64,000 bases of DNA from Croceibacterium selenioxidans (GCF_018599195.1 NZ_JAHFVK010000001.1:1240001-1304000), one strand, 5' to 3'; counted from the first letter of the stretch, positions 44,677 through 54,678 are shown. Made by a program: numbers and translations. The notes: generated by a model not told the origin, from the letters alone.

Positions 44677-44952
44677 CTAGCCGGGAAAATCGGGCCTCGC
44701 GGCGAGAGACAAGATTTCACCGATGCCAATCCGATGATCGCCCATGATCTGAATCACGTATCGGCCCTGCTGGTCAGCCGGCATCCGGCGGATTAGACCC
44801 ACCATTTCACCCAGGCCGCCGCGATAGAGCGCCTTCATACCGTCGAGCACCCCTCCGCCGTCATCCTTAAAATGGATCGAGGCACGGCTTTCCCAGTCGA
44901 CACCCTCGCCCTTCGTGGTGAAGGCGCGGAACGTGCTCGGATGATCGGTCAT
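44677..44952 (-). CDS. Hypothetical protein
   Basis: 91 aa, soluble, with GGGVLDGMKALYRGGLGEMVGLIRRMPADQQGRYVI in the middle. AAGGGAGC precedes the ATG by about 7 nt, supporting translation. Not recognised. It lies 46 bp after lolD and may belong to that transcript. Confidence 0.62.
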   Translation of the reverse strand: MTDHPSTFRAFTTKGEGVDWESRASIHFKDDGGGVLDGMKALYRGGLGEMVGLIRRMPADQQGRYVIQIMGDHRIGIGEILSLAARPDFPG

Positions 44953-44998
44953 GATACGCTCCCTTTTAAGATCAACGACGATCCGGGGCGATTGGTTT

Positions 44999-45673
44999 CT
45001 ATTCGAGGACGCCCTCGTGGATCCTCACTACCCTGTCCATGCGTTGAGCGAGCCGCTCGTTATGGGTTGCAACGAGTGCCGCACTGCCTTGCCCGCGAAC
45101 AAGCTCCAGGAACTCGTGGAGAACCTTATCGCTGGTCACTTCGTCGAGATTGCCCGTGGGCTCGTCGGCGAGCACCAGTAGCGGCCGGTTGGCTAAGGCG
45201 CGAGCCACGGCAACGCGTTGCTGCTCTCCGCCGGACAGCTGGCTCGGCCGATGGGTCATACGGTGTTCAAGGCCGAGAGCGCTGAGCAAGGCCTGGGCGC
45301 GAACGACCGTCTCCGAGCGCTCAATGCCGCGGACCAGCTGGGGCAGCATCACATTTTCCTGCGCCGAAAAGTCCGGCAGGAGATGATGGAACTGATAGAC
45401 GAACCCAAGATGGTTGCGACGCAACGCTGTCCGATCTCCGGATGCAAGGCCAGTCGCGTCGACCCCGGCGAGTTCGATCTTGCCGCCAAAACCTCCTTCC
45501 AGAAGGCCCACCGCCTGCAACAGAGTCGATTTTCCGGTTCCAGAAGGACCGAGCAAGGCGACAATCTCACCCGGCATGATGGTGAGGTTCACGCCGCGAA
45601 GCACGTCGATGCGCACTCCGCCCTGCTCGAAGGAGCGAGTCAGACCAGTCAGACGGACCACCGGCTCACTCAT
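44999..45673 (-). CDS. lolD: Lipoprotein-releasing ABC transporter ATP-binding protein
   Basis: 224 aa. Walker [12 protein letters not shown], signature [15 protein letters not shown], Walker [17 protein letters not shown]. It powers release of outer-membrane lipoproteins from the inner membrane to LolA. It overlaps the permease gene by 8 bp. Confidence 0.93.
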   Translation of the reverse strand: MSEPVVRLTGLTRSFEQGGVRIDVLRGVNLTIMPGEIVALLGPSGTGKSTLLQAVGLLEGGFGGKIELAGVDATGLASGDRTALRRNHLGFVYQFHHLLPDFSAQENVMLPQLVRGIERSETVVRAQALLSALGLEHRMTHRPSQLSGGEQQRVAVARALANRPLLVLADEPTGNLDEVTSDKVLHEFLELVRGQGSAALVATHNERLAQRMDRVVRIHEGVLE

Positions 45674-46907
45674 AACGAAGCACCTGTACGGGATCGGTGC
45701 CGGCCGCGCGATAGGCCGGATAGAGCGTGGCGAGGAAACTGAGGCCCATCGCCATGAGGCAAATCAGCAGCACCTCGAACGGATCGGTCTTGGCAGGCAG
45801 TTCGCTGAGGAAACGGATTGAGGGATCCCAAAGGTTTTGGCCCGTCACGAGCTCGATCCCCTTTACGATCGGTTGGCGGAACAACAGCACGATGAAGCCC
45901 AGGACGAGACCCGCCAAAGTGCCGACCGCGCCGATAACCGAGCCTGTCGTCACGAAGATTTTGAGCAGGCTCTTCCGCGTCGCCCCCATCGTGCGCAGGA
46001 TCGCGATGTCGCGCGTCTTGGAGCGGACCAACATGACCAGCGAGGAGAGAATGTTAAATGCCGCGACGAGCACGATGATCGAGAGCGCGAAGAACATCGC
46101 CACACGCTCCACCTGCAAGGCTTCGAACAACTGCGCGTTGATCGTCTTCCAGTCGGTCACCACGGCTTGGCCCTGCAACTTTTGCGCGATCGGCGCGAGG
46201 ATCTCACCGACGCGATCGGCATCGCTTGTCTTGACCTCGATCAGCTCGATGGAATTTCCGGTCAGCAGTAATGTTTGTGCGTTGGGTATCGGCATGACGA
46301 CATAGGATTCGTCGTAATCGTAGACGCCGATCTCGAAAATCGCGCCGACGGTGTAACCAACCTGCCGTGGCATGGTGCCAAACGGGGTCGATCGGCCTTG
46401 CGGATTGATCAACGTGATGACGTCGCCAACCCGCGCACCGAGATTCATCGCCAGACGCGAACCAATCGCCACCTTGTCGTTGCCCCGCTGCAGCGAAGAG
46501 ATGTCGCCCATCAACACGTTCGGCTTGAACTTGGCGATGTCTTCGGGCGTGTTTCCGCGCAAGAGCACGCCTTCGACCCGGCCATTGAAGGTCACCATCA
46601 AGGGTTGGTCGACCAGCGGAGAGGCCGACGTGACGCCAGGCGTCTTGCGCACGTCCTCGAGCACCTGTTCCCAGTTCTCAAGCCGACCGCCGTAGGCCTG
46701 AATGATGGCATGTCCATTGAGGCCGACGATCTTATCCAGCAACTCTGCGCGGAAGCCGTTCATCACGCTCATCACGATCACCAGCATGGCGACCGACAGC
46801 ATGACGACGCCGATGCTGATCGAGGCCACGAGCGCGATCACCGCCTCGCCACGCCCGGGCAACATGTAACGCTTGGCGATGGTCCATTCGAAGGGGGAGA
46901 GGATCAA
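45666..46907 (-). CDS. lolC: Lipoprotein-releasing ABC transporter permease
   Basis: 413 aa, FtsX/MacB type with one N-terminal membrane segment (about 22-45), a large periplasmic domain, and three C-terminal segments. N-terminal [17 protein letters not shown] is typical of LolC/LolE; many alphaproteobacteria have a single LolF-like protein in place of separate C and E, and only one permease gene is here. The start is TTG 46907, without a clear SD; Met15 is an alternative. Confidence 0.88.
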   Translation of the reverse strand: MILSPFEWTIAKRYMLPGRGEAVIALVASISIGVVMLSVAMLVIVMSVMNGFRAELLDKIVGLNGHAIIQAYGGRLENWEQVLEDVRKTPGVTSASPLVDQPLMVTFNGRVEGVLLRGNTPEDIAKFKPNVLMGDISSLQRGNDKVAIGSRLAMNLGARVGDVITLINPQGRSTPFGTMPRQVGYTVGAIFEIGVYDYDESYVVMPIPNAQTLLLTGNSIELIEVKTSDADRVGEILAPIAQKLQGQAVVTDWKTINAQLFEALQVERVAMFFALSIIVLVAAFNILSSLVMLVRSKTRDIAILRTMGATRKSLLKIFVTTGSVIGAVGTLAGLVLGFIVLLFRQPIVKGIELVTGQNLWDPSIRFLSELPAKTDPFEVLLICLMAMGLSFLATLYPAYRAAGTDPVQVLRYE

Positions 46908-47053
46908 GGAGCGCGCTTTGCCTTGTTAGGTCTGCGGGCGGTGTAGGAGTCTCCGCCCAAGGAGGCAACCACCATCGAGGTAGGTAATTTCCGAGGCGTT
47001 TCCTGCAACACCCGTTGCGTTCGCGGAATTTGCCCATCTACGACATCGGGGCT

Positions 47054-48487
47054 ATGGAGCCGCTCATGTTCGAGAACGCAGACGCCCTGCTGCTCGCGCG
47101 GTTCCAGTTCGCCTTCACGGTGAGCTTTCATTTCATCTTTCCGGCATTTTCGATCGGGCTGGCCAGCTATCTGGCAGTGCTCGAAGGTCTTTGGCTGAAA
47201 ACCGGGAAGCCGCTTTACCTCGACCTGTTCAAATACTGGCTCAAGATCTTCGCCATTACCTTCGCGATGGGCGTCGTGTCTGGCATCGTCATGTCTTACC
47301 AGTTCGGCACCAACTGGGCGGTATTCTCCGACAGGGCCGGCCCGGTGATCGGCCCGTTGATGGCTTACGAAGTCCTGACGGCCTTCTTCCTCGAAGCGGG
47401 CTTCCTTGGCGTGATGCTGTTCGGAATGGAGAAAGTCGGCAAGAAGCTGCACTTCGCCGCGACCTGCATGGTCGCGCTCGGCACGGCGGTCTCGGCCTTC
47501 TGGATCCTTAGCGTCAACAGCTGGATGCAGACGCCCGTGGGCCATGAGTTTGGGGCCAACGGTCAGTTCTTGCCGGGCCCAAGCTGGTGGACGATCGTGT
47601 TCAATCCCAGCTTCCCCTACCGTCTGGTTCACACCGTGATTGCTGCCTACCTGACGACGGCGATGGTGGTCGGCGCTGTCGGCGCCTGGCACCTGCTCCG
47701 CGACCGGAGCAATGCCCATGCCCGAAAGATGTTCTCGATGGCGATGTGGATGGCCGCGCTTGTGGCGCCGGTACAGATCTTCGCGGGAGACATGCACGGG
47801 CTCAACACGCTGGAGCATCAACCGGTAAAGGTCATGGCTATGGAAGGACACTTCCAGAGCCATCCTGACGGTGCACCCCTGATCCTGTTCGGTATTCCCG
47901 ACAGCCAGGCAAACGTGATCCACTATGCGATCGAGATACCCAAGGCTTCTTCGCTGATCCTCAAGCACTCCCTCGATGCCCCTTTGGCAGGGCTCGATAC
48001 GGTGCCGGAAGACTTACACCCGTCTGTGGGAATCGTCTTCTGGTCGTTCCGGATCATGGTGGGGATCGGACTTGGGATGCTCGGACTTGGGCTGTGGAGC
48101 CTGCTCGCCCGTTGGCGAGGCAAGCTCTATGATTGGCCATGGCTCCATCGCGCCGCACTAGTGATGGGTCCGAGCGGGTTCGTCGCCGTGATCGCTGGAT
48201 GGGTCACGACCGAAGTCGGCCGCCAGCCCTGGACGGTCTACGGCTTGCTTCGCACGGCCGATTCGGTTTCGCCGCTCGACGCGCCTGCCGTCGGCCTATC
48301 GCTGCTGGCGTTCGTCGTGGTCTATTTCACCGTTTTCGGGGTTGGGACCTGGTACATACTGCGCCTGATGAACGCTGCTCCCCATTCGCATGAGGAAGGG
48401 CTCGAACACGAACCCGCCCCCGTGCGCACCGCCGGCATCACGCCCGCCGCGGGACAGCTTACAGCTGACGACAGGGAGGGCGCATGA
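47054..48487 (+). CDS. cydA: Cytochrome bd-type ubiquinol oxidase subunit I (cyanide-insensitive type)
   Basis: 477 aa from ATG 47054. Heme-ligand His in TVSFHFIFPAFSIG; the conserved GWVTTEVGRQPWTVYG near residue 390. The Q loop is short, the hallmark of the CIO class, and the C-terminus lacks the E. coli extension. It oxidises ubiquinol and reduces oxygen to water with high affinity without pumping protons. Operon cydA-cydB-DUF2474 with overlaps at each junction. No FNR-type box was seen in the 146-bp upstream region. Confidence 0.94.
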   Translation: MEPLMFENADALLLARFQFAFTVSFHFIFPAFSIGLASYLAVLEGLWLKTGKPLYLDLFKYWLKIFAITFAMGVVSGIVMSYQFGTNWAVFSDRAGPVIGPLMAYEVLTAFFLEAGFLGVMLFGMEKVGKKLHFAATCMVALGTAVSAFWILSVNSWMQTPVGHEFGANGQFLPGPSWWTIVFNPSFPYRLVHTVIAAYLTTAMVVGAVGAWHLLRDRSNAHARKMFSMAMWMAALVAPVQIFAGDMHGLNTLEHQPVKVMAMEGHFQSHPDGAPLILFGIPDSQANVIHYAIEIPKASSLILKHSLDAPLAGLDTVPEDLHPSVGIVFWSFRIMVGIGLGMLGLGLWSLLARWRGKLYDWPWLHRAALVMGPSGFVAVIAGWVTTEVGRQPWTVYGLLRTADSVSPLDAPAVGLSLLAFVVVYFTVFGVGTWYILRLMNAAPHSHEEGLEHEPAPVRTAGITPAAGQLTADDREGA

Positions 48488-49482
48488 TGGATCTCACGGT
48501 GATCTGGGCGATCATCATCGCTTTCGCGGTCTTCGCTTACGTGGTGATGGACGGCTTCGACCTAGGCATTGGCATCCTCTTCCCCAGCTTCAAGCCGGGC
48601 ACCGAACGCGATCAGGCCATGAACTCGATCGCGCCGGTGTGGGACGGCAACGAGACCTGGCTGGTACTCGGCGGAGGCGGACTGCTGGCCGCGTTTCCCC
48701 TCGCCTATGCCGTAATCCTCCCTGCGACCTATCCGCTGATAATCGCCATGCTGCTCGCCCTGGTCTTCCGCGGCGTGGCGTTCGAGTTCCGCTGGCGCGA
48801 TCCAGCGCATCGGCCGTTCTGGGACATGGCTTTCTTCGGGGGCTCGCTCGTTGCGGCGATGGCACAGGGGATGACGCTGGGTGCCTTGCTCCAGGGCATC
48901 GAAGTTGTCGACCGCGCCTACGCGGGAAGCTGGTGGGACTGGCTCACGCCCTACACCCTTTTGGCCGGCCTCGGGGTGACGGCAGGCTACGCTTTGCTCG
49001 GTGCCTGTTGGCTGGTATGGAAAATCCGTGGCAGCGGCCAGGACCATGCCTATCGCCTCGCCATTGGAGCCGCGGTGGCTACGCTGGTGCTCCTCGTGGC
49101 CATCAGCCTTTATACCCCCTTCGTCGAGGCGCAGTATTTCCGGCGCTGGTTCACCATGCCGAACATTCTCTTTGCCAGCCAAGTGCCCTTGCTGACCGCC
49201 ATCATTTCCTTCTTGCTGTTCCGGGGCCTGCTGAAACGCCAGGAAGCCATGCCGTTCCTGCTGTCACTGGCGATCTTCCTGCTCGGCATGATCGGCCTGG
49301 CAATCTCGATGTGGCCCTACGTCGTGCCCGACTCCCTTACGATCTGGGACGCCGCTGCGCCGCATCGGAGCCAAGTGTTCATGCTGATCGGCGTGGGTCT
49401 GACCATGCCGCTGATCCTGGCGTACACCGGTTGGGCCTACTGGGTGTTTCGCGGCAAGGTGGACGAGGCGGGCTACCACTGA
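48484..49482 (+). CDS. cydB: Cytochrome bd-type ubiquinol oxidase subunit II
   Basis: 332 aa membrane protein with eight or nine hydrophobic segments. N-terminal VVMDGFDLGIGILFP and WDGNETWLVLGGGGLLAAFP are conserved CydB motifs. It pairs with CydA; the ATG overlaps the cydA stop (ATGA). Confidence 0.94.
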   Translation: MMDLTVIWAIIIAFAVFAYVVMDGFDLGIGILFPSFKPGTERDQAMNSIAPVWDGNETWLVLGGGGLLAAFPLAYAVILPATYPLIIAMLLALVFRGVAFEFRWRDPAHRPFWDMAFFGGSLVAAMAQGMTLGALLQGIEVVDRAYAGSWWDWLTPYTLLAGLGVTAGYALLGACWLVWKIRGSGQDHAYRLAIGAAVATLVLLVAISLYTPFVEAQYFRRWFTMPNILFASQVPLLTAIISFLLFRGLLKRQEAMPFLLSLAIFLLGMIGLAISMWPYVVPDSLTIWDAAAPHRSQVFMLIGVGLTMPLILAYTGWAYWVFRGKVDEAGYH

Positions 49483-49610
49483 TGGACCCCGCGGGGCCCA
49501 AGGAAGCCCCCCTGTGGCAAAGGCTCCTGTGGATGGCGGCCATCTGGGGGGCCAGCGTCGCGGTGCTCGGCTTCGTCGCCTTCGTCATCCGCGCTTGGCT
49601 GGCCCCTTGA
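49482..49610 (+). CDS. DUF2474 family small membrane protein of the cyd operon
   Basis: 42 aa, ATG 49482 overlapping the cydB stop (TGATG). Polar N-terminus with the LWQRLLWMAAIWGASVAVLGFVAFVIR transmembrane segment split over about residues 12-38. The position and pattern match DUF2474 proteins, the CIO-operon counterpart of CydX, thought to stabilise the oxidase. Convergent with the aldehyde dehydrogenase, 3 bp apart. Confidence 0.8.
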   Translation: MDPAGPKEAPLWQRLLWMAAIWGASVAVLGFVAFVIRAWLAP

Positions 49611-49613
49611 AGG

Positions 49614-51047
49614 TCAACCGATACCCGGAATTTCCCCGATCAGCGACTTCTTCTCCATGAACTCTTCGAGCCCAAACTTGCCGAACTCGCGGCCGTTGCC
49701 CGACTGCTTGTAGCCGCCGAACGGGCTGTTGAAGTCGAGCCCGCCCGAATTCACGAACACCGAGCCCGCTCGGATTTTGCGCGCGACCGGAGCTGCATCC
49801 GCCGGGTTGCCGGCGATATAGGCCCCTAGGCCATAGGGCGTGTCGTTGGCGATCTCGACCGCCTCGTCCACATCATTGTAGGGGATCACGACCAGGACCG
49901 GCCCGAAGATCTCTTCGCGAGCGACAGTCATGTCGTTGGTCACGTCTCGCAGCACCGTCGGCTGAACGTAGAAGCCCTTGTCCTTGCCCTGCGGACGGCC
50001 CGGGCCGCCGACGGCAACCTTGGCGCCTTCGGCGATACCCTTGTCGATCAGGCCCTGAATCTTCTCGAACTGGGACTTGTTGACCACCGGGCCGATGTGA
50101 TCGCCCTCCTTGGCCGGGTCGTCCACGCTCTTGGCGCCGAAGATGTCGGCGAGCTTGTCGATCGCTTCGTCGTACTGGTCCTTGTGGACCAGGAATCGCG
50201 TCGGCGCGACGCAGGACTGGCCAGAGTTGAGCAGAATGCCCCCCGCCCCGCCGGGCAGTGCCACGTCGAGTGGTGTGCCGGGGAGAACGATGAAGGGCGA
50301 CTTCCCGCCCAGTTCCTGGTGTACCCGCTTCACCGTGTCGGCCGCGTTCTTGGCCACCTGAATGCCCGCCCGGGTGGAGCCGGTGAAGCTGATCATGTCG
50401 ATGTCGGGATGTTTGGCAAGTGCCGTGCCGACGCCCGGGCCATCACCCTGGACGAGATTGAACACGCCTACCGGAACGCCGGCCGCGTCAAGAATCTCGG
50501 CAAAGATCTGCGCACTGCCGGGGGTCTGTTCGCTCGGCTTGAGGATCACGCAATTGCCTGCTGCCAGGGCCGGAGCGACCTTGGCAACGATCTGGTTCAT
50601 CGGCCAGTTCCACGGCGTGATCAGCGCAACGATACCGGCCGCTTCGTACAGCACGTGGTTCTTGCCGGTGTTCTCGACAAACTCGAAGTTCTTTAGCGCC
50701 TCGATGGTGGCCCCAAGATGCCCCAGGCCGGACCCCGACTGCGCCGTGCTCGCGATTGAAATCGGAGCGCCCATCTCTTCGCTGATTGCCTTGGCAATCT
50801 CGGGAACGCGCTTGGCATATTCGGCCTGAATCTTGCCGAGAAGCTCAAGCCGTTCTTCCTTGCTGCTTTGGGACCAGGCCGGAAACGCCTTCTTCGCCGC
50901 GGCCACGGCTTTATCGACGTCCTCGGGAGTTCCGAGCACGACTTCACTGACCGGTTCTTCGGTTGCGGGATTTACTACCACCTTGGTTTCGGAGCCGGTG
51001 CTCGGCACCCATTGGCCGCCGATGTAGTGCTTGAGATATTCGTGCAT
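49614..51047 (-). CDS. Aldehyde dehydrogenase family protein
   Basis: 477 aa from ATG 51047 (GAGAGGG upstream). General-base Glu in ELGGKSPFIVL, catalytic Cys in NSGQSCVAPTR, NAD-site TPWNWPMNQIVAKVAPALAAGN. It oxidises an aldehyde to the acid with NAD(P); the substrate is not evident, and no partner gene is near. Confidence 0.92.
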   Translation of the reverse strand: MHEYLKHYIGGQWVPSTGSETKVVVNPATEEPVSEVVLGTPEDVDKAVAAAKKAFPAWSQSSKEERLELLGKIQAEYAKRVPEIAKAISEEMGAPISIASTAQSGSGLGHLGATIEALKNFEFVENTGKNHVLYEAAGIVALITPWNWPMNQIVAKVAPALAAGNCVILKPSEQTPGSAQIFAEILDAAGVPVGVFNLVQGDGPGVGTALAKHPDIDMISFTGSTRAGIQVAKNAADTVKRVHQELGGKSPFIVLPGTPLDVALPGGAGGILLNSGQSCVAPTRFLVHKDQYDEAIDKLADIFGAKSVDDPAKEGDHIGPVVNKSQFEKIQGLIDKGIAEGAKVAVGGPGRPQGKDKGFYVQPTVLRDVTNDMTVAREEIFGPVLVVIPYNDVDEAVEIANDTPYGLGAYIAGNPADAAPVARKIRAGSVFVNSGGLDFNSPFGGYKQSGNGREFGKFGLEEFMEKKSLIGEIPGIG

Positions 51048-51335
51048 GGTGAACCCTCTCGATTCCGGAATTTCCTGGCGCGTCCCGATATGGGGAGCAG
51101 GTCCGGTTTCGCCACCCCGATCGGCCTCCCCGAGAGGTTTGGACGACAAAGCGTGGGCGTTCGCGCGCTGGTTGCCTTTCAGCGCCATCGTGCCGGTTTG
51201 AAGATTTCCACTTGGCACGGTTCGTCGGGGTGCAGCAGGACGAATTACCAACTGTTAAGAAGTCTATGCGATCTGGTGAACAAGTGTTTCGGAATATGGT
51301 GTGATTTCTATTACTGCCCGGAAGAGGAACTGACC
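51048..51335. other. Intergenic region between divergent genes
   Basis: 288 bp between the aldehyde dehydrogenase and the small exported protein. It must carry both promoters. The tract 51240-51320 is markedly AT-richer than its surroundings; I could not fix a -35/-10 pair. No gene seen. Confidence 0.4.
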
Positions 51336-51569
51336 GTGAAACTTGGTAGAATCATTCTTACATCACTCATGGCAGTCTCGATGACGAGCACGCCCGTCCT
51401 GGCGCAGGCCAAGACCGCCCCGACTGCGATGGCTCGCACTGGTTCCGAAGTTGCGGACAGCCACGCCTTCGCCGGTAGCACGATGCTTGTTGCGGTTGTC
51501 GTCATCGCCGGGCTGCTGTTTGGCCTTCTGCTCATCGACAGCGGCAGCGACACTCCTACCAGCCCCTGA
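51336..51569 (+). CDS. Hypothetical exported/membrane protein (77 aa)
   Basis: 77 aa from GTG 51336, with GAGGAA about 9 nt upstream. A signal peptide ending PVLAQA near residue 24, a short polar stretch, then one transmembrane segment (about 48-68, MLVAVVVIAGLLFGLLLI) and a short tail DSGSDTPTSP. It is not a PEP-CTERM protein. Small proteins of this layout are common in sphingomonads; function unknown. Confidence 0.65.
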   Translation: MKLGRIILTSLMAVSMTSTPVLAQAKTAPTAMARTGSEVADSHAFAGSTMLVAVVVIAGLLFGLLLIDSGSDTPTSP

Positions 51570-51577
51570 CCTCGGCC

Positions 51578-53644
51578 TCAGCCTCCGCGTAGGAGCTGGA
51601 CACCCCAGTCTCGCTCGAACAGATAGAGCAGCACCCGCGCCGCCTCACCACGCACCGAGGCGAGGCCACGGTCGCGCTCCACAAGCAAGCGGGCATCGTC
51701 GCTGGCCATTGGCAGCAAGCGCTCGATCTGTTCGAGATCGGCAACGCGAAAGGGCGTGTCCCCGGACTGACGCGTTCCCAGCAACTCACCACCGCCACGC
51801 AAGCGCAAATCTTCTTCGGCAAGCCGGAAACCGTCCTGCGTTTCACGCATCAGGGCGAGTCGTTCGCGGCCCACATCGCTCAATTGCTCGCCCCGAAGAA
51901 GCAGGCAAACCGACTTTGCGCTCCCTCTGCCTACCCGGCCGCGAAGCTGGTGCAACTGGGCAAGACCGAAGCGCTCGGCCTGTTCGATTACCATGAGCGT
52001 GGCGTTCGGAACGTCCACCCCAACTTCGATTACTGTCGTTGCGACCAGCAACCGTGCCTCGCCGCACGCGAACCGCTCCATAGCGGCGTCCTTGAGTTCG
52101 GGCTTGAGTTGTCCGTGGACGAGCACCACCGCATCACCGAAACGCGCCTTCAACGACGTAAATCGGGCCTCAGCCGCGGCAAGGTCTTCCGTTTCGTGCT
52201 CGCTTCCTCGAACCATTGGGCAGACCCAATAGGCCTGCTGCCCGGTCTCGAGGTGCCGAGCGATGCCGTCGGCGACATCGGACAGCCGATCAATCGCAAT
52301 CACCCGAGTGTCGATGGCCTGCCGACCGGGCGGCATCTCGTCGAGCCGGCTGACATCCATCTCGCCATACTGGGCCAGCGTGAGCGTGCGGGGAATGGGA
52401 GTCGCCGTCATGGCGAGGCAGTGGGGAGTTACGCGTCCCTTCTGCGTCAACATCAGTCGCTGGCCGACGCCGAAACGATGTTGCTCGTCGATCACTACAA
52501 GCGCCAGGTTCTTGTAGGACACTGTCTCCTGGAAGATGGCGTGGGTGCCGACGACGATGTCGATGCTCCCATCGACCAGCCCCATCAGGAGGGATTCCCG
52601 CGCCCGGCCTTTGTCGCGCCCCGTCAACAGAGCGATGTTCACGCCGGTCGGCCCTGCCATCTTCCTCAACGTATCGAAGTGCTGGCGCGCGAGAATTTCG
52701 GTGGGTGCCAGCATCGCGGCCTGGGCTCCCCCTTCGACCGCGATCAACATGGCTTCCAGTGCGACGACCGTCTTGCCCGCGCCGACATCACCCTGCAGCA
52801 GGCGCAGCATCGGGGATGTCTGTCCCAGGTCGCCTTCGATCTCGCTGATCGAGCGCCGTTGGGCGCCCGTCAGCGGGAACGGCAGCGACAGTTTGTCGCG
52901 CAACCGTCCATCACCGGTAAGTGGCTGCCCCCGACGCTTGCGGTTGTCGGCTCGAACCAGCATCAGTGCCAGGCTATTGGCCAGGAGTTCGTCGTAGGCG
53001 AGCCGATCTCGCGCCGCGGGGTTTTCACCGCGATGAGCCAGCGCCAGGGCATCGCGCCAGGCCGGCCACTTCTCGCGCTCAAGCAAGCCTGGCTCTATCC
53101 ACTCCGGCAGTTCCGGGGCACGCTGAAGCGCCTGTTGGGCGAGATGGGCGACCTTGGGCTGGGTCAGTCCCTCGGCGAGCGGATAGACCGGCTCGACAAG
53201 GTGCCCGAGGAGCCCTGCGCTGTTCTCGGAAACGTGATCGGGATGAACGATCTGCAGCCACTGATCGTACTGCTCAAGCTTCCCGGCGATCCATCGCTTC
53301 TCGCCCGGCGGAAAGAGTTTCCTGGCGGTGTAGGAGGCCTTTCCGAAGTAGACCAGCGCACAGACATTACCCTTTGCGTCGCGGGCCATGACCCGATGGG
53401 GCGCCCGGCTGTTAGGGCTGGCACGATGCTCGACGACAGTAAGCGGCACAACGATCTGTTCGCCCACCTGCGCCTCGTCGAGATCGGCAACCGCGTGCCT
53501 TTGCACGAAGCGGTCGGGCAGATGATAGGCGAGGTCCCTCACCCGCGTCAGCCCGAGCTTTTCGAGCGGTTTCTTCAGCTTGGGCCCAACGCCCTCGAGG
53601 CTCTCGGTTTCGGCAAACAAGGGGTTGAGCATTTCTGGGCGCAT
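51578..53644 (-). CDS. recG: ATP-dependent DNA helicase RecG
   Basis: 688 aa. N-terminal wedge domain with PLEKLGLTRVRDLAYHLPDRF, Walker A GDVGAGKTVVA, motif II VVIDEQHRFGV, and C-terminal RGRVGRGSAKSVCLL. It remodels stalled replication forks. recG, sdhE and mfd commonly cluster in alphaproteobacteria; here a hemerythrin gene is inserted. Confidence 0.95.
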   Translation of the reverse strand: MRPEMLNPLFAETESLEGVGPKLKKPLEKLGLTRVRDLAYHLPDRFVQRHAVADLDEAQVGEQIVVPLTVVEHRASPNSRAPHRVMARDAKGNVCALVYFGKASYTARKLFPPGEKRWIAGKLEQYDQWLQIVHPDHVSENSAGLLGHLVEPVYPLAEGLTQPKVAHLAQQALQRAPELPEWIEPGLLEREKWPAWRDALALAHRGENPAARDRLAYDELLANSLALMLVRADNRKRRGQPLTGDGRLRDKLSLPFPLTGAQRRSISEIEGDLGQTSPMLRLLQGDVGAGKTVVALEAMLIAVEGGAQAAMLAPTEILARQHFDTLRKMAGPTGVNIALLTGRDKGRARESLLMGLVDGSIDIVVGTHAIFQETVSYKNLALVVIDEQHRFGVGQRLMLTQKGRVTPHCLAMTATPIPRTLTLAQYGEMDVSRLDEMPPGRQAIDTRVIAIDRLSDVADGIARHLETGQQAYWVCPMVRGSEHETEDLAAAEARFTSLKARFGDAVVLVHGQLKPELKDAAMERFACGEARLLVATTVIEVGVDVPNATLMVIEQAERFGLAQLHQLRGRVGRGSAKSVCLLLRGEQLSDVGRERLALMRETQDGFRLAEEDLRLRGGGELLGTRQSGDTPFRVADLEQIERLLPMASDDARLLVERDRGLASVRGEAARVLLYLFERDWGVQLLRGG

Positions 53645-53775
53645 GGTCCGCCTTCTCTATTCGCATTCCGCGCCACTCGAAAGGCTGCGGCTTAACTTGC
53701 CTTTAAAGGGGAACAGCCGCGCAGGTGGCGGATTGGGCAGTGGAAGACTTCGGGTTCGAAGCAGAGGAGTTTAGC

Positions 53776-54288
53776 ATGGCGCAACAAGAGTTTTCCGACG
53801 CGATCGCATTGCTCAAAGCCGACCATCGCGTTGTTGAAGAGCTGTTTTCGAAATTTGAGAATGCCAGCGGCAATGGCAAGAAGCAGCAGATTGCCGAGCA
53901 AATCTGCGATGAACTCAAGATTCATACCTTGATCGAGGAAGAGATTTTCTACCCGGCCCTCCGTGGAAAGATCGAGGATGACTTGCTCGACGAAGCCTAT
54001 GTCGAGCACGATGGCGCCAAAGTGCTGATCAACGACATCATGGCCGGGGGCTCTGATGACGAATTCTATGATGCCAAGGTTACGGTGCTGAGCGAAGAAA
54101 TCGAGCACCACGTCAAGGAAGAGGAAGCGCCAAGCGAGGGTATGTTCTCGCAAGCCCGTAAGACGGACGTCGATCTCGTTGCGTTGCGGGACCAGATGAT
54201 GACACGCAAAGAGGAGCTCAAGCAACTGGCCCAGAGCCGGGGCTTGCCTCCGGCAGAACCGGCTGTCGTCAACCCACGCGCCGCCTAA
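53776..54288 (+). CDS. Hemerythrin HHE domain protein
   Basis: 170 aa from ATG 53776 (GAGGAG upstream). Iron-ligand pattern of HHE proteins: LKADHRVVEELF, IHTLIEEEIFYP, YVEHDGAKVL, EEIEHHVKEEEA. It should bind a di-iron site and may sense or store oxygen or respond to oxidative stress. The C-terminal 30 residues are a Pro/Ala tail. A strong terminator follows. Confidence 0.9.
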   Translation: MAQQEFSDAIALLKADHRVVEELFSKFENASGNGKKQQIAEQICDELKIHTLIEEEIFYPALRGKIEDDLLDEAYVEHDGAKVLINDIMAGGSDDEFYDAKVTVLSEEIEHHVKEEEAPSEGMFSQARKTDVDLVALRDQMMTRKEELKQLAQSRGLPPAEPAVVNPRAA

Positions 54289-54319
54289 GCTTAAGCTGGC
54301 GGCACTTCGTGGAGGAGCG

Positions 54320-54367
54320 GCGAGACAATCCAGCGCGCCCTGCAGCCCTGGATTGTCTCGCTTCTTT
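54320..54367 (+). terminator. Intrinsic terminator after the hemerythrin gene
   Basis: 14-bp perfect arms GCGAGACAATCCAG (54320-54333) and CTGGATTGTCTCGC (54348-54361) around a 14-nt loop, then TTCTTTT. It isolates the hemerythrin gene from sdhE. Confidence 0.85.
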
Positions 54368-54414
54368 TGTGCGCAGCGCTTGAGCTTGGGGTTTTCTCAT
54401 CCTACCGGAGCCTC

Positions 54415-54678
54415 ATGCCGGTCCTCTCCCCCCGTCTCGCCCGCGCCAAGTTCCGCGCCTGGCATCGCGGCACGCGTGAAGCGGACTATATATTCGGCGG
54501 CTTCTTCGACCGATATCACACCTCCTGGGACGAGACCGCGCTGGCCTGGTTCGAAGCGCTGCTCGATGAGGAAGACGTGGACGTGATGGCGTGGGCCCTG
54601 CAGTCGCAGTCCGCGCCAGAGCAGTTCGCCGGGGCGCAAATGCTTGCCCTGCAAAAGCTCGACTACGTAACCATATGA
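54415..54678 (+). CDS. sdhE: Succinate dehydrogenase assembly factor SdhE
   Basis: 87 aa from ATG 54415 (GGAG 7 nt upstream). The SdhE signature RGxxE is present in WHRGTREADYIFGGF, then WFEALLDEEDVDVMAW. SdhE promotes covalent FAD attachment to SdhA, linking functionally with sdhB at 3.9 kb. The usual neighbour order recG-sdhE-mfd is kept. Confidence 0.92.
   Translation: MPVLSPRLARAKFRAWHRGTREADYIFGGFFDRYHTSWDETALAWFEALLDEEDVDVMAWALQSQSAPEQFAGAQMLALQKLDYVTI

Noticed and set aside
46908-47053. FNR/FixK box upstream of cydA
   Set aside because: No TTGAT-N4-ATCAA-like dyad could be found.
51336-51569. PEP-CTERM substrate of the exosortase
   Set aside because: It has a C-terminal membrane segment but no PEP motif before it and no basic end.
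53700-53740. EcfG-type stress promoter (GGAAC) before the hemerythrin gene
   Set aside because: GGAAC is present but no GTT follows at 16-17 bp.
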